From NCBI GenBank assembly GCA_958439195.1, contig OY288159.1, positions 1-64,000 of the forward strand: DNA of 64,000 nucleotides, given 5' to 3'. This DNA is from an uncultured Paracoccaceae bacterium. Lineage in GTDB: Bacteria > Pseudomonadota > Alphaproteobacteria > Rhodobacterales > Rhodobacteraceae. The position numbers and the translations under genes were made by a program. This document shows, piece by piece, positions 8,303 to 16,510 of this stretch. Below the pieces are notes generated by a model that was given only the letters and a program-made list of their open reading frames with translations, had not been told where the DNA came from and searched no databases. The first letter of the stretch is position 1. Every line of letters starts with the position of its first letter.

Positions 8303-8451
8303 CGGGCGGCTGCGGGACGGGTGACGGGGGCTGTGACAGCGCCTTCTGTGGGTGTGAGCGGCAAAAATGCTGCGACGCGGCATTTTGGGGCTTGCCGATA
8401 CTTCCGAAATCGTGCCTTTGAGCGAAAGAATATTTCGTGGAGGCGACTCGG

Positions 8452-9345
<894 letters not shown>

Positions 9346-9400
9346 GGGCAGGGTGCGCGGCATCTTTGACCCCCACCAGAAACCCGATGAGGTATGACCC

Positions 9401-9949
9401 ATGACGCTGTTGATCCTTGGACTTGCCCTATGGTGGGCGGCGCATCTGTTCAAGCGTTTGGCCCCGGAGGCGCGGGCGCGGCTGGGTGACCCGGGCAAGG
9501 GGATCGTGGCGGTCCTTTTGGTGTTGAGCGTGGTGATGATGTATTTCGGCTATGGCGCGGCCAAGGCCGAGGCGGCGGTGTGGTGGGGGCGGTCGCCTGC
9601 GATGGTGGGGATCAACAACCTGCTGATGGTGTTTGCCGTCTATCTGTATGCGGCGTCGGGCACCAAGGCGGCGCTGGCGCGCAAGATCCGGCATCCGCAG
9701 CTGACGGCGGTCAAGACCTGGGCGGTGGCGCATCTGTTGGTAAATGGCGATCTGCCGTCGCTGATCCTGTTTGGCGGGTTGCTGGCCTGGGCGGTGGTGT
9801 CGGTCATCCTGATCAACCGGGCGCAGCGGGCATGGGTGCCGCCTGTGGCCAGGCCGGGGGCGGAATGGAAGGCCGTGGTTGGCACCGTGGTGGTGACGGT
9901 GGTGGTGATGCTGATCCACAACTGGCTGGGCTATCAGCCTTGGGGCTGA
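9401..9949 (+). CDS. NnrU family membrane protein
   Basis: A 182-residue integral membrane protein with five to six hydrophobic helices; the pattern LGLALWWAAHLFKRLAP, YGAAKAEAAVWWG, NNLLMVFAVYLYAASG and TWAVAHLLVNGDLPSLILFG is characteristic of the NnrU family. NnrU was first described near nitrite/nitric-oxide reduction genes, but many members lie far from denitrification genes, as here, so no denitrification role should be inferred. The stop codon lies in a perfect 12-bp tandem duplication. DUF1737 and mch follow closely on the same strand. Confidence 0.85.
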   Translation: MTLLILGLALWWAAHLFKRLAPEARARLGDPGKGIVAVLLVLSVVMMYFGYGAAKAEAAVWWGRSPAMVGINNLLMVFAVYLYAASGTKAALARKIRHPQLTAVKTWAVAHLLVNGDLPSLILFGGLLAWAVVSVILINRAQRAWVPPVARPGAEWKAVVGTVVVTVVVMLIHNWLGYQPWG

Positions 9950-9965
9950 ACGGGGGGCTGAACGG
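9942..9965 (+). repeat. 12-bp tandem duplication across the nnrU stop
   Basis: GGGGCTGAACGG is present twice in direct succession (9942-9953, 9954-9965). The first copy contains the functional TGA at 9947-9949, and because 12 is divisible by three the second copy repeats the stop in the same frame. Confidence 0.8.
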
Positions 9966-9975
9966 GGGTAAGGAC

Positions 9976-10179
9976 ATGAAGCTGTATCGGTTCCTGTCAG
10001 AGGACGACACCTCCGCCTTTTGCCACAAGGTGACGGCGGCCTTGAACAAGGGGTGGGAATTGCATGGCGCGCCCACCTATGCCTTTGACGCGGCGCGTGG
10101 CGTGATGCGCTGCGGGCAGGCGGTGGTGAAGGATGTGCCGGGGACATATACGCCCGATGTGAAGCTGGGTGAACATTAG
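9976..10179 (+). CDS. DUF1737 domain protein, 67 aa
   Basis: Small soluble protein starting MKLYRFLSEDDTSAFCHKVT and containing ALNKGWELHGAPTYAFD, the characteristic DUF1737 pattern in which a GW-x-LHG segment ends the first half. Function unknown. A GGTAAGG ribosome site precedes the ATG. It lies 26 bases after nnrU and about 40 bases before mch on the same strand, so it is probably in the same transcript. An association with mesaconyl-CoA hydratase is only positional. Confidence 0.8.
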   Translation: MKLYRFLSEDDTSAFCHKVTAALNKGWELHGAPTYAFDAARGVMRCGQAVVKDVPGTYTPDVKLGEH

Positions 10180-10218
10180 GGTTTGCCCGCTACGGCAGGC
10201 CCGACGGAAGGCAGGACA

Positions 10219-11250
10219 ATGAAGACCAATCCGGGGCGTTTCTTTGAAGATTATCGGCTGGGCGAGGTGATTGCCCATGCCGTTCCGCGCACGGTAAGCG
10301 GGGGGGAGCGGGCGCTTTACCATGCGCTCTATCCCGCGCGACATGCGCTGTATTCATCGGATGAATTCGCGCGGGCCTGCGGGTTGGCGGCATCACCGAT
10401 GGATGACCTGATCGCCTTTCACACGGTGTTCGGCAAGACGGTGCCGGATGTCAGTCTGAATGCGGTGGCCAACCTGGGCTATGCCGAGGGGCGGTGGCTG
10501 TTGCCGGTTTACCCCGGCGATACGCTGCGTGCGGAATCGACGGTGATCGGGTTGAAGGAAAACTCGAATGGTGCGTCGGGCGTGGTCTATGTGCGGACGC
10601 GGGGGATGAACCAGCGCGGCGAGACGGTGCTGGATTATGTGCGCTGGGTGATGGTGAAGAAGGCGCGGCTGGATGCGCCCGCGCCTGAGGTGGTGGTGCC
10701 CAAGCTGGCCCCGGTGGTTGCGCCCGAAGCGTTGGTGGTGCCGGCGGGGCTGGATTTCCGCCGCTATGATTTTGCGCAGGCCGGGGAGAGGCATCGTTGG
10801 GGCGATTATGCCCTGGGCGAGCGGATCGACCATGTCGATGGCGTGACGGTGGAGGAGGCCGAGCATATGCTGGCCACCCGGCTCTGGCAGAACACGTCCA
10901 AGGTGCATTTCGATGTGACGCAGCGGGCGGATGGGCGGCGGTTGATCTATGGCGGGCATGTGATTTCGCTGGCGCGGGCGCTTTCGTTCAACGGGTTGGC
11001 CAATGCGCAGATGATCGTAGCGCTGAATGCGGGGGCGCATGCGAACCCCTGTTTCGTGGGCGATACCGTGCGGGCGTGGTCCGAGGTGCTGGACCGGGCC
11101 GAGACGGCGGCACCGGGCGTGGGGGCGCTGCGGCTGCGGCTGGTGGCGGTGAAGCAGGGGGCGGAGCCATTCGCGTTGAAAGGTGCGGATGGGAAATATC
11201 TGCCGGAGGTGCTGCTGGATCTGGATTACTGGGTTCTGGTGCCAGTTTGA
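10219..11250 (+). CDS. mch: mesaconyl-CoA hydratase (beta-methylmalyl-CoA dehydratase)
   Basis: Tandem MaoC/hotdog protein that hydrates mesaconyl-C1-CoA to beta-methylmalyl-CoA in the ethylmalonyl-CoA pathway for acetyl-CoA assimilation. The start MKTNPGRFFEDYRLGEVIAH gives 343 residues, the length of the characterised Rhodobacter enzyme. Two MaoC-like halves are visible: the N-terminal half (FEDYRLGEVIAHAVPRTV) and a second from about residue 195 (WGDYALGERIDHVDGVTVEE) with VHFD and IYGGHVISLARALSFNG blocks. A longer start at 10183 lacks support; GGCAGGACA precedes 10219. Proximity to mcl2 and sdh matches Rhodobacter sphaeroides. Confidence 0.93.
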   Translation: MKTNPGRFFEDYRLGEVIAHAVPRTVSGGERALYHALYPARHALYSSDEFARACGLAASPMDDLIAFHTVFGKTVPDVSLNAVANLGYAEGRWLLPVYPGDTLRAESTVIGLKENSNGASGVVYVRTRGMNQRGETVLDYVRWVMVKKARLDAPAPEVVVPKLAPVVAPEALVVPAGLDFRRYDFAQAGERHRWGDYALGERIDHVDGVTVEEAEHMLATRLWQNTSKVHFDVTQRADGRRLIYGGHVISLARALSFNGLANAQMIVALNAGAHANPCFVGDTVRAWSEVLDRAETAAPGVGALRLRLVAVKQGAEPFALKGADGKYLPEVLLDLDYWVLVPV

Positions 11251-11265
11251 GGGTGCCAGTTTGAG
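11238..11265 (+). repeat. 14-bp tandem duplication across the mch stop
   Basis: GGTGCCAGTTTGAG occurs twice end to end (11238-11251, 11252-11265). The first copy holds the mch stop TGA (11248-11250). Confidence 0.8.
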
Positions 11266-11283
11266 GGTTCGTGGAGGCTTGCT

Positions 11284-12123
11284 TTGAGGGCCGCTTCGGG
11301 CATGATGCGGGGCATGTGCATTGCCCGTTGGATCGCCGTCCTGTTTCTGTTCGCCTTGCCCGCCGCTTCTGAGCCGTTGGGGTATAAGGGGGCCGTCGGG
11401 GATGATGGCGGGTTGGGCGAAGAGGTCGCGCTGACCGATACGGATGTGCATGTCAGCGATGTGATGCTGGCGATCTTTTACCACGAGTTGGGCCACGCGC
11501 TGATTGACGTGATGCAATTGCCGGTGCTGGGGTTGGAGGAGGACGCGGCGGATGTGCTGTCTGTCGTCATGATCGACCGGCTGTGGGATGCGGAATCGTC
11601 CGAGGCGAAGGTGGCGTCGGCGGCGTATTTCTGGGCGGCCAGTGCGGCGGCGAGTGCGGCAGCGAGCGCAGAGACGGGGGAGGCTCCGGCATTTTGGGGC
11701 GTCCATTCGCCGGATGAGCGGCGGTTCTTTACCTATATCTGCCTGTATTACGGCGGCGCGCCCGATGAGCGCGCGGTTCTGGCCGAGGAGTTCGGCCTGC
11801 CAGCGGATCGGGCCGCGACCTGCCCAGATGAGTTCGATCTGGCGCAAGGGTCGTGGGGTCTGTTTCTGGACGAGCTGGAGGCGGCGGGGGCGGGCGAGAG
11901 CCTTGTCTGGTTGGGGGATGCGGAACCGGAGGATGTGGTGGCGCGGGCCATCATGGAAGAGGTGGCCTATCTGAATTCCATCCTGACCCTGCCAGAAGAG
12001 GTGGGGGTGCAGGTGGCGGCCTGCGACGAGGCGAATGCCTTTTACGATCCGGCGGAACAGACCATCACCATGTGCAGGGAGATGGCGGATTACATTCTGG
12101 AGGTGGCGCCCATCGAGCCGTGA
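11284..12123 (+). CDS. DUF4344 family zinc metallopeptidase, secreted
   Basis: The protein has a signal peptide (RWIAVLFLFALPAASEP) and a zinc-protease motif YHELGHALIDVMQLP, a classic HExxH with Glu as catalytic base; LGLEEDAADVLS downstream could provide the third ligand. The C-terminal half contains ACDEANAFYDPAEQTITMC, a conserved DUF4344 block with two cysteines that may form a disulfide. An alanine-rich stretch (AASAAASAAASA) sits mid-protein. The TTG at 11284 is placed six bases after a perfect GGAGG and gives 279 residues; ATG codons at 11302, 11305 and 11314 are alternatives with weaker sites. Substrate unknown. Its stop abuts the sdh operator pair. Confidence 0.8.
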   Translation: MRAASGMMRGMCIARWIAVLFLFALPAASEPLGYKGAVGDDGGLGEEVALTDTDVHVSDVMLAIFYHELGHALIDVMQLPVLGLEEDAADVLSVVMIDRLWDAESSEAKVASAAYFWAASAAASAAASAETGEAPAFWGVHSPDERRFFTYICLYYGGAPDERAVLAEEFGLPADRAATCPDEFDLAQGSWGLFLDELEAAGAGESLVWLGDAEPEDVVARAIMEEVAYLNSILTLPEEVGVQVAACDEANAFYDPAEQTITMCREMADYILEVAPIEP

Positions 12124-12148
12124 TCACAAATTTTCGGCGCGTGATCAC
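12120..12148 (+). promoter_or_regulatory. paired GTGATCAC operators upstream of sdhC
   Basis: GTGATCAC at 12120-12127 and 12141-12148, centres exactly 21 bp apart, both followed by AA. This is the same core and spacing as upstream of sucC. A TTAGCGCGAA box at 12170-12179 differs at one position from TTAGCGCTAA, resembling a CceR-type palindrome. The first palindrome overlaps the last codon and stop of the DUF4344 gene. The pair lies about 160-187 bases before the sdhC ATG. Confidence 0.65.
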
Positions 12149-12306
12149 AAAAGACGTTTTTTCGCTGGTTTAGCGCGAACATGCTGCAACTGCGGCGTTC
12201 TGGGCCGTGACTTGGCTGGAAAAAGCGTTATTCAAGCCTAGAACGATACACGAAGCGCGCCCGCCGGTCCGCAACGGATGGGCTGCCAGCGACGAGGGGA
12301 TTGAGA

Positions 12307-12690
12307 ATGGCTGATGTGAAGCGGGTTCAAAGACCCCTGTCGCCGCATTTGCAGATTTACCGCCCGCAACTGACATCCATCACGTCGATCCTGACGCGGA
12401 TCACGGGGAATGGGTTGATTGTCGGAACGCTTCTGGCGGTGTGGTGGCTGCTGGCGGCGGCAACATCGGCGGAATATTTCGCCATTGCCGATGCGGTGGC
12501 GACAAGCTGGTTCGGCGATCTGGTGTTCACGCTTTCGGCCTGGGCGCTGTGGTATCACTATCTGGCGGGGCTGCGGCATCTGGTTTTTGATGCAGGCAAG
12601 GGGCTGGACATTCCCACGGCGGAAAAGCTGGGCTGGGGCTGCATCATCGGATCGGTCGTGCTGACCATCCTGACCGTCATCATCGTATAA
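12307..12690 (+). CDS. sdhC: succinate dehydrogenase cytochrome b556 subunit
   Basis: Membrane anchor subunit of complex II, binding heme b and ubiquinone. The 127-residue protein begins MADVKRVQRPLSPHLQIYRP, a strong SdhC signature, and includes TSILTRITG (quinone-site Ser/Arg region). The heme-ligand motif WYHYLAGLRHLVFDAG is present. Three transmembrane helices are visible. ATG 12307 follows a GAGGGGA site. First gene of sdhC-sdhD-sdhA-lipoprotein-lipoprotein-sdhB. Confidence 0.96.
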   Translation: MADVKRVQRPLSPHLQIYRPQLTSITSILTRITGNGLIVGTLLAVWWLLAAATSAEYFAIADAVATSWFGDLVFTLSAWALWYHYLAGLRHLVFDAGKGLDIPTAEKLGWGCIIGSVVLTILTVIIV

Positions 12691-12702
12691 GGGGGGCGGA
12701 AG

Positions 12703-13074
12703 ATGCGTTATCTGACCGACCGCAAGCGCGCAGTGGGCAAGGGTGCCGCTGGCACCGGGACGGAACATCACTGGCAGATGCAGGTGAGCGCGGTGGCGCT
12801 GGCGTTTCTGATGCCGGTGTGGGTGTTCATCTTTGGGCGGGCGTTGGGCCAGGGGCATGAGGCGGTGGTTGCCACCTTTGCGCGGCCCTTCCCGGCGATT
12901 GTGACGGCGCTGGTGCTGTTCGTTTCGATGCGGCATTTCGCCAAGGGCGCGCAGATGATGATCGAGGATTATGCCAAGGGGCATACCCGCAAGGCGCTGG
13001 TGATCGCGGCGATTTCACTTTCCTACGTGGTGATGGCGACGGGGTTCTATGCCCTTGTCCGCATCGCGATCTGA
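12703..13074 (+). CDS. sdhD: succinate dehydrogenase membrane anchor subunit
   Basis: Second membrane anchor of complex II, 123 residues with three hydrophobic helices. The start MRYLTDRKRAVGKGAAGTGTEHHW matches alphaproteobacterial SdhD, and SMRHFAKGAQMMIEDY carries the conserved histidine and Asp-Tyr that contribute to heme and quinone binding. It starts 12 bases after sdhC with a good GGGGCGGAAG ribosome site and precedes sdhA by 11 bases. Confidence 0.94.
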   Translation: MRYLTDRKRAVGKGAAGTGTEHHWQMQVSAVALAFLMPVWVFIFGRALGQGHEAVVATFARPFPAIVTALVLFVSMRHFAKGAQMMIEDYAKGHTRKALVIAAISLSYVVMATGFYALVRIAI

Positions 13075-13085
13075 TTGGGGCAGAC

Positions 13086-14888
13086 ATGACGGCTTATCCG
13101 TATGAAGTGCATGACTATGACGTGGTTGTCGTGGGGGCCGGCGGTGCCGGTCTGCGCGCGACGCTGGGCATGGCGGAACAGGGGCTGCGCACGGCCTGTG
13201 TGACGAAGGTTTTCCCGACGCGGTCGCACACGGTGGCGGCGCAGGGCGGGATTGCCGCCAGCTTGGGGAACATGGGGCCGGATTCGTGGCAGTGGCACAT
13301 GTATGACACTGTAAAAGGGTCGGACTGGCTGGGCGATACGGATGCGATGGAGTATCTGGCACGCGAAGCCCCCAAGGCGGTGTATGAGCTGGAACATTAC
13401 GGCGTGCCGTTTTCCCGCACCGAAGAAGGCAAGATCTATCAGCGCCCGTTTGGCGGCCATACGACCGAATTTGGTGAAGGCCCCCCAGTGCAGCGCACCT
13501 GTGCGGCGGCTGACCGGACGGGGCATGCGATCCTGCACACGCTCTATGGCCAGAGCCTGAAGAACAACGCGGAGTTCTTCATCGAATATTTCGCGCTGGA
13601 CCTGATCATCACAGATGGCGCCTGCACCGGTGTGGTGGCGTGGAAGCTGGATGACGGCACCATGCATGTGTTCAACGCCAAGATGGTGGTGTTGGCGACG
13701 GGCGGCTATGGGCGGGCGTATTTCTCGGCCACATCGGCGCATACCTGCACCGGCGATGGTGGCGGGATGGTGGCGCGGGCCGGGTTGCCGTTGCAGGATA
13801 TGGAGTTTGTACAATTCCACCCGACCGGGATTTACGGCTCGGGCTGTCTGATCACCGAAGGGGCGCGGGGCGAGGGCGGCTATCTGACCAACGCCAATGG
13901 CGAGCGGTTCATGGAACGCTATGCCCCGCATTACAAGGATCTGGCGCCGCGCGATTACGTGTCGCGCTGCATGACCATTGAAATCCGCGAAGGGCGTGGG
14001 GTGGGGGCGAATGGTGACCACATTCACCTGCACCTGAACCACCTGCCCAAGGAAACGCTGGACCTGCGACTGCCGGGCATTTCGGAATCGGCGCGCATCT
14101 TTGCGGGTGTGGACCTGACGAAAGAGCCGATCCCGGTTCTGCCCACTGTGCATTACAACATGGGTGGTATCCCCACGAATTACTGGGGCGAGGTTCTGAA
14201 CCCGACTGAGGGCAACCCCGATGCCGTTTTCCCCGGCCTGATGGCGGTGGGTGAGGCGGGCTGTGCTTCGGTGCATGGGGCGAACCGGCTTGGATCAAAC
14301 AGCCTGATCGATCTGGTGGTGTTTGGCCGTGCGGCGGCCATTCGCGCCGGTCAGATCGTGGACCCGAAAGCCCCGGTTGCCCCGGTGAACAAGGCTGAGG
14401 TGGACCGTGCGCTGTCACGGTTCGATACGGTGCGTCATGCGGCGGGGGCGGTGCCGACCGCTGAACTGCGGCTGGAGATGCAGCGCACGATGCAGGCGGA
14501 TGCCGCGGTGTTCCGCACCGAAGCGACGCTGGCCGAGGGCGAGCGGAAGATGACTGTGATTGCGGGCAAGATGGCGGATCTGTCGGTGACGGACCGGAGC
14601 CTGGTGTGGAACAGCGACCTGATGGAGACGCTGGAATTGGGCAATCTGATGCCCAATGCGCTGGCCACAATTTATGGCGCCCATGCCCGGACGGAATCGC
14701 GCGGCGCCCATGCGCATGAGGATCACCCGACGCGGGACGACGTGAATTGGCGCAAGCATACGCTGGCCTGGGTGGATGGCGACAAGGTGAAGCTGGGCTT
14801 CCGTGCCGTGCATACCGATCCGCTGACGACCGAGGCCGAGGGTGGGATCAGCCTGAAGAAGATCGCACCAGCGGAACGGAAGTTCTGA
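13086..14888 (+). CDS. sdhA: succinate dehydrogenase flavoprotein subunit
   Basis: Catalytic FAD subunit oxidising succinate to fumarate, 600 residues. Visible: dinucleotide fold VVVVGAGGAGLRATLGMAEQ (17-36), covalent FAD site RSHTVAAQGGIAAS with His48, substrate segment FVQFHPTGIYGSGCLITEGA, the GGYLTNANGERF and PRDYVSRCMTIEI active-site arginine blocks, and HGANRLGSNSLIDLVVFG near residue 400. Length and motif spacing are normal. It is followed by two small lipoprotein genes before sdhB. Confidence 0.98.
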   Translation: MTAYPYEVHDYDVVVVGAGGAGLRATLGMAEQGLRTACVTKVFPTRSHTVAAQGGIAASLGNMGPDSWQWHMYDTVKGSDWLGDTDAMEYLAREAPKAVYELEHYGVPFSRTEEGKIYQRPFGGHTTEFGEGPPVQRTCAAADRTGHAILHTLYGQSLKNNAEFFIEYFALDLIITDGACTGVVAWKLDDGTMHVFNAKMVVLATGGYGRAYFSATSAHTCTGDGGGMVARAGLPLQDMEFVQFHPTGIYGSGCLITEGARGEGGYLTNANGERFMERYAPHYKDLAPRDYVSRCMTIEIREGRGVGANGDHIHLHLNHLPKETLDLRLPGISESARIFAGVDLTKEPIPVLPTVHYNMGGIPTNYWGEVLNPTEGNPDAVFPGLMAVGEAGCASVHGANRLGSNSLIDLVVFGRAAAIRAGQIVDPKAPVAPVNKAEVDRALSRFDTVRHAAGAVPTAELRLEMQRTMQADAAVFRTEATLAEGERKMTVIAGKMADLSVTDRSLVWNSDLMETLELGNLMPNALATIYGAHARTESRGAHAHEDHPTRDDVNWRKHTLAWVDGDKVKLGFRAVHTDPLTTEAEGGISLKKIAPAERKF

Positions 14889-15016
14889 TGCAGCGGGCCG
14901 CGCGGCAGGACGGATCGGCAGGGAAGCGCCCGTTTGGCGCGGCCCTTGCCATGCGGGCCTGCGGTGTGGGGCGTGGACGTGGCAGGGTAGGGGCCTTTGA
15001 TGAAGGAGTGTCCCCG

Positions 15017-15349
15017 ATGACCGGTTCATTTGCGCGTTTCGGTGTGTGCGTTGTGTTGGCGGGTGCTGTGCTGGCGGCCTGTTCGCCGCAGGACGTGGCC
15101 GACAAGATCGGGCGGCGGACGGCGGAAACCGTGGTCCGGCCCATCGTGGATGACCGGCTTGCCGGGCCGCAGGCCGACGCGGCGACACGCTGCGTGGTGC
15201 AGAATGCCAGTGCCGCCGAAGTGCAGACCTTGGCGCGGGATGTGGGCGTTTATGCCGGCACCTCGACCGAGGCTGTGGTCTGGGCCATCGTGGCGCGCAG
15301 CGAGACGCAAAGCTGCCTTGCCGCCGCTGGCGTGGCGCTGGGGGTTTAG
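15017..15349 (+). CDS. small predicted lipoprotein within the sdh operon, 110 aa
   Basis: Starts MTGSFARFGVCVVLAGAVLAAC, a lipoprotein signal peptide with lipobox LAAC. The mature part begins SPQDVADKIGRRTAETVVRP and has two later cysteines (RCVVQ, QSCLA) that may pair. An AAGGAG site lies nine bases before the ATG. It sits 128 bases after sdhA, with the next lipoprotein starting two bases after its stop. Similar small genes occupy the same place in Rhodobacter sphaeroides as I recall, so the insertion seems conserved. No function is known to me. Confidence 0.8.
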   Translation: MTGSFARFGVCVVLAGAVLAACSPQDVADKIGRRTAETVVRPIVDDRLAGPQADAATRCVVQNASAAEVQTLARDVGVYAGTSTEAVVWAIVARSETQSCLAAAGVALGV

Positions 15350-15351
15350 GG

Positions 15352-15660
15352 ATGCGCGCTGTGATCCTGGTGCCGACCCTTGCACTTGTGGCCAGCGCGA
15401 TGGTGGCCTGTGGGCCGATTCCTGTGAACCGAGCCGAGCAGCAGTGCCTTGACCGGGCAAAATCTGCGGTAAAGCCGCGCGGAACAATTCGTGCAGGCAT
15501 CGATTCAAACGGGAACGCGCGGACGGGATGGGAATTGGAGTTGTCCTCTGATTACATCATGGGGCGCGATCCTTCGGCGGTGTTTGACACCTGCGTCTAT
15601 CAGAAATCCGGGCAGCCGCCGACGCGGCCGCTCTATTCGTTCCCGGAATGGAGGGGATAA
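15352..15660 (+). CDS. second small predicted lipoprotein within the sdh operon, 102 aa
   Basis: Starts MRAVILVPTLALVASAMVACG, a signal peptide with a less typical lipobox (MVAC). The mature protein has RAEQQCLDRAKSAVKPRG, a predicted beta-rich segment (WELELSSDYIMGRDPSAVFD) with a TCVYQKSGQPPTRPLY tail, so two further cysteines could form a disulfide. It begins two bases after the first lipoprotein's stop and ends four bases before the sdhB ATG, so it is certainly co-transcribed with sdhB. Function unknown; roles in complex II assembly or envelope attachment are speculation. Confidence 0.8.
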   Translation: MRAVILVPTLALVASAMVACGPIPVNRAEQQCLDRAKSAVKPRGTIRAGIDSNGNARTGWELELSSDYIMGRDPSAVFDTCVYQKSGQPPTRPLYSFPEWRG

Positions 15661-15664
15661 CCCG

Positions 15665-16441
15665 ATGGTTCAGTTCACGCTTCCCAAGAATTCAAAGATC
15701 CGCACCGGCCGGACCTGGCCAAAGCCTGCCGGGAAGAATGTCCGCAAGTTCCAGATCTATCGCTGGAACCCGGATGATGGCGAAAACCCGCGGGTGGATA
15801 CCTATTTCGTCGACATGGATAGCTGCGGTCCGATGGTTCTGGACGCGCTGATCAAGATCAAGAGCGAGATTGACCCGACGCTGACCTTCCGCCGGTCCTG
15901 CCGCGAAGGCATCTGCGGATCGTGTGCCATGAATATCGACGGGATCAACACGCTGGCCTGTATCTATGGGTTGGATGAGGTGAAGGGGGATGTGAAGATC
16001 TATCCCCTGCCGCATATGCCGGTGATCAAGGATTTGATCCCGGACTTGACGCATTTCTATGCCCAGCATGCCAGCATTATGCCGTGGCTGGAGACGAAGA
16101 CCAACCGCCCGGCCAAGGAATGGCGGCAGTCGATCGAGGATCGCAAGAAGCTGGACGGGCTTTATGAATGCGTGATGTGCGCGTCGTGCAGCACGTCTTG
16201 CCCCAGCTACTGGTGGAACAGCGACAAGTATCTGGGGCCGGCGGCGCTGCTGCATGCCTATCGCTGGATCATCGATTCACGCGATGAGGCGACGCCAGAG
16301 CGGCTGGATCAGTTGGAAGATCCGTTCAAGCTGTATCGTTGTCACACGATCATGAACTGCGCCAAGACCTGCCCCAAAGGGTTGAACCCGGCCAAGGCGA
16401 TTGCCGAGATCAAGAAGATGATGGTGGAGCGGGTGGTCTGA
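15665..16441 (+). CDS. sdhB: succinate dehydrogenase iron-sulfur subunit
   Basis: Electron-transfer subunit of complex II, 258 residues. The N-terminal ferredoxin domain carries the [2Fe-2S] ligands in RSCREGICGSCAMNIDG plus LAC. The C-terminal domain carries CVMCASCSTSCPSYWW and HTIMNCAKTCPKGLNPAKAI for the [4Fe-4S] and [3Fe-4S] clusters; the second cluster motif begins with CxxC-xx-C as in standard SdhB. Start MVQFTLPKNSKI at 15665 is chosen over a longer overlapping frame. A strong terminator follows. Confidence 0.97.
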   Translation: MVQFTLPKNSKIRTGRTWPKPAGKNVRKFQIYRWNPDDGENPRVDTYFVDMDSCGPMVLDALIKIKSEIDPTLTFRRSCREGICGSCAMNIDGINTLACIYGLDEVKGDVKIYPLPHMPVIKDLIPDLTHFYAQHASIMPWLETKTNRPAKEWRQSIEDRKKLDGLYECVMCASCSTSCPSYWWNSDKYLGPAALLHAYRWIIDSRDEATPERLDQLEDPFKLYRCHTIMNCAKTCPKGLNPAKAIAEIKKMMVERVV

Positions 16442-16460
16442 TCAACGACCATTGGAATGA

Positions 16461-16489
16461 AAAGGGCCGGGGGTGACCCCGGCCTTTTT
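16461..16489. terminator. bidirectional terminator between sdhB and ugd
   Basis: GGCCGGGG (16465-16472) pairs with CCCCGGCC (16477-16484) around GTGA, flanked by AAA and TTTTT. It is a textbook rho-independent terminator usable from both strands, between the convergent sdhB and ugd genes. Confidence 0.92.
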
Positions 16490-16510
16490 GTTTTTGGCGG
16501 CCCTTTGCGT

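Noticed and set aside
9401..9949. NnrU as evidence of denitrification genes
   Set aside because: No nitrite, nitric-oxide or nitrous-oxide reductase gene is in the window; NnrU homologues also occur outside denitrification loci.
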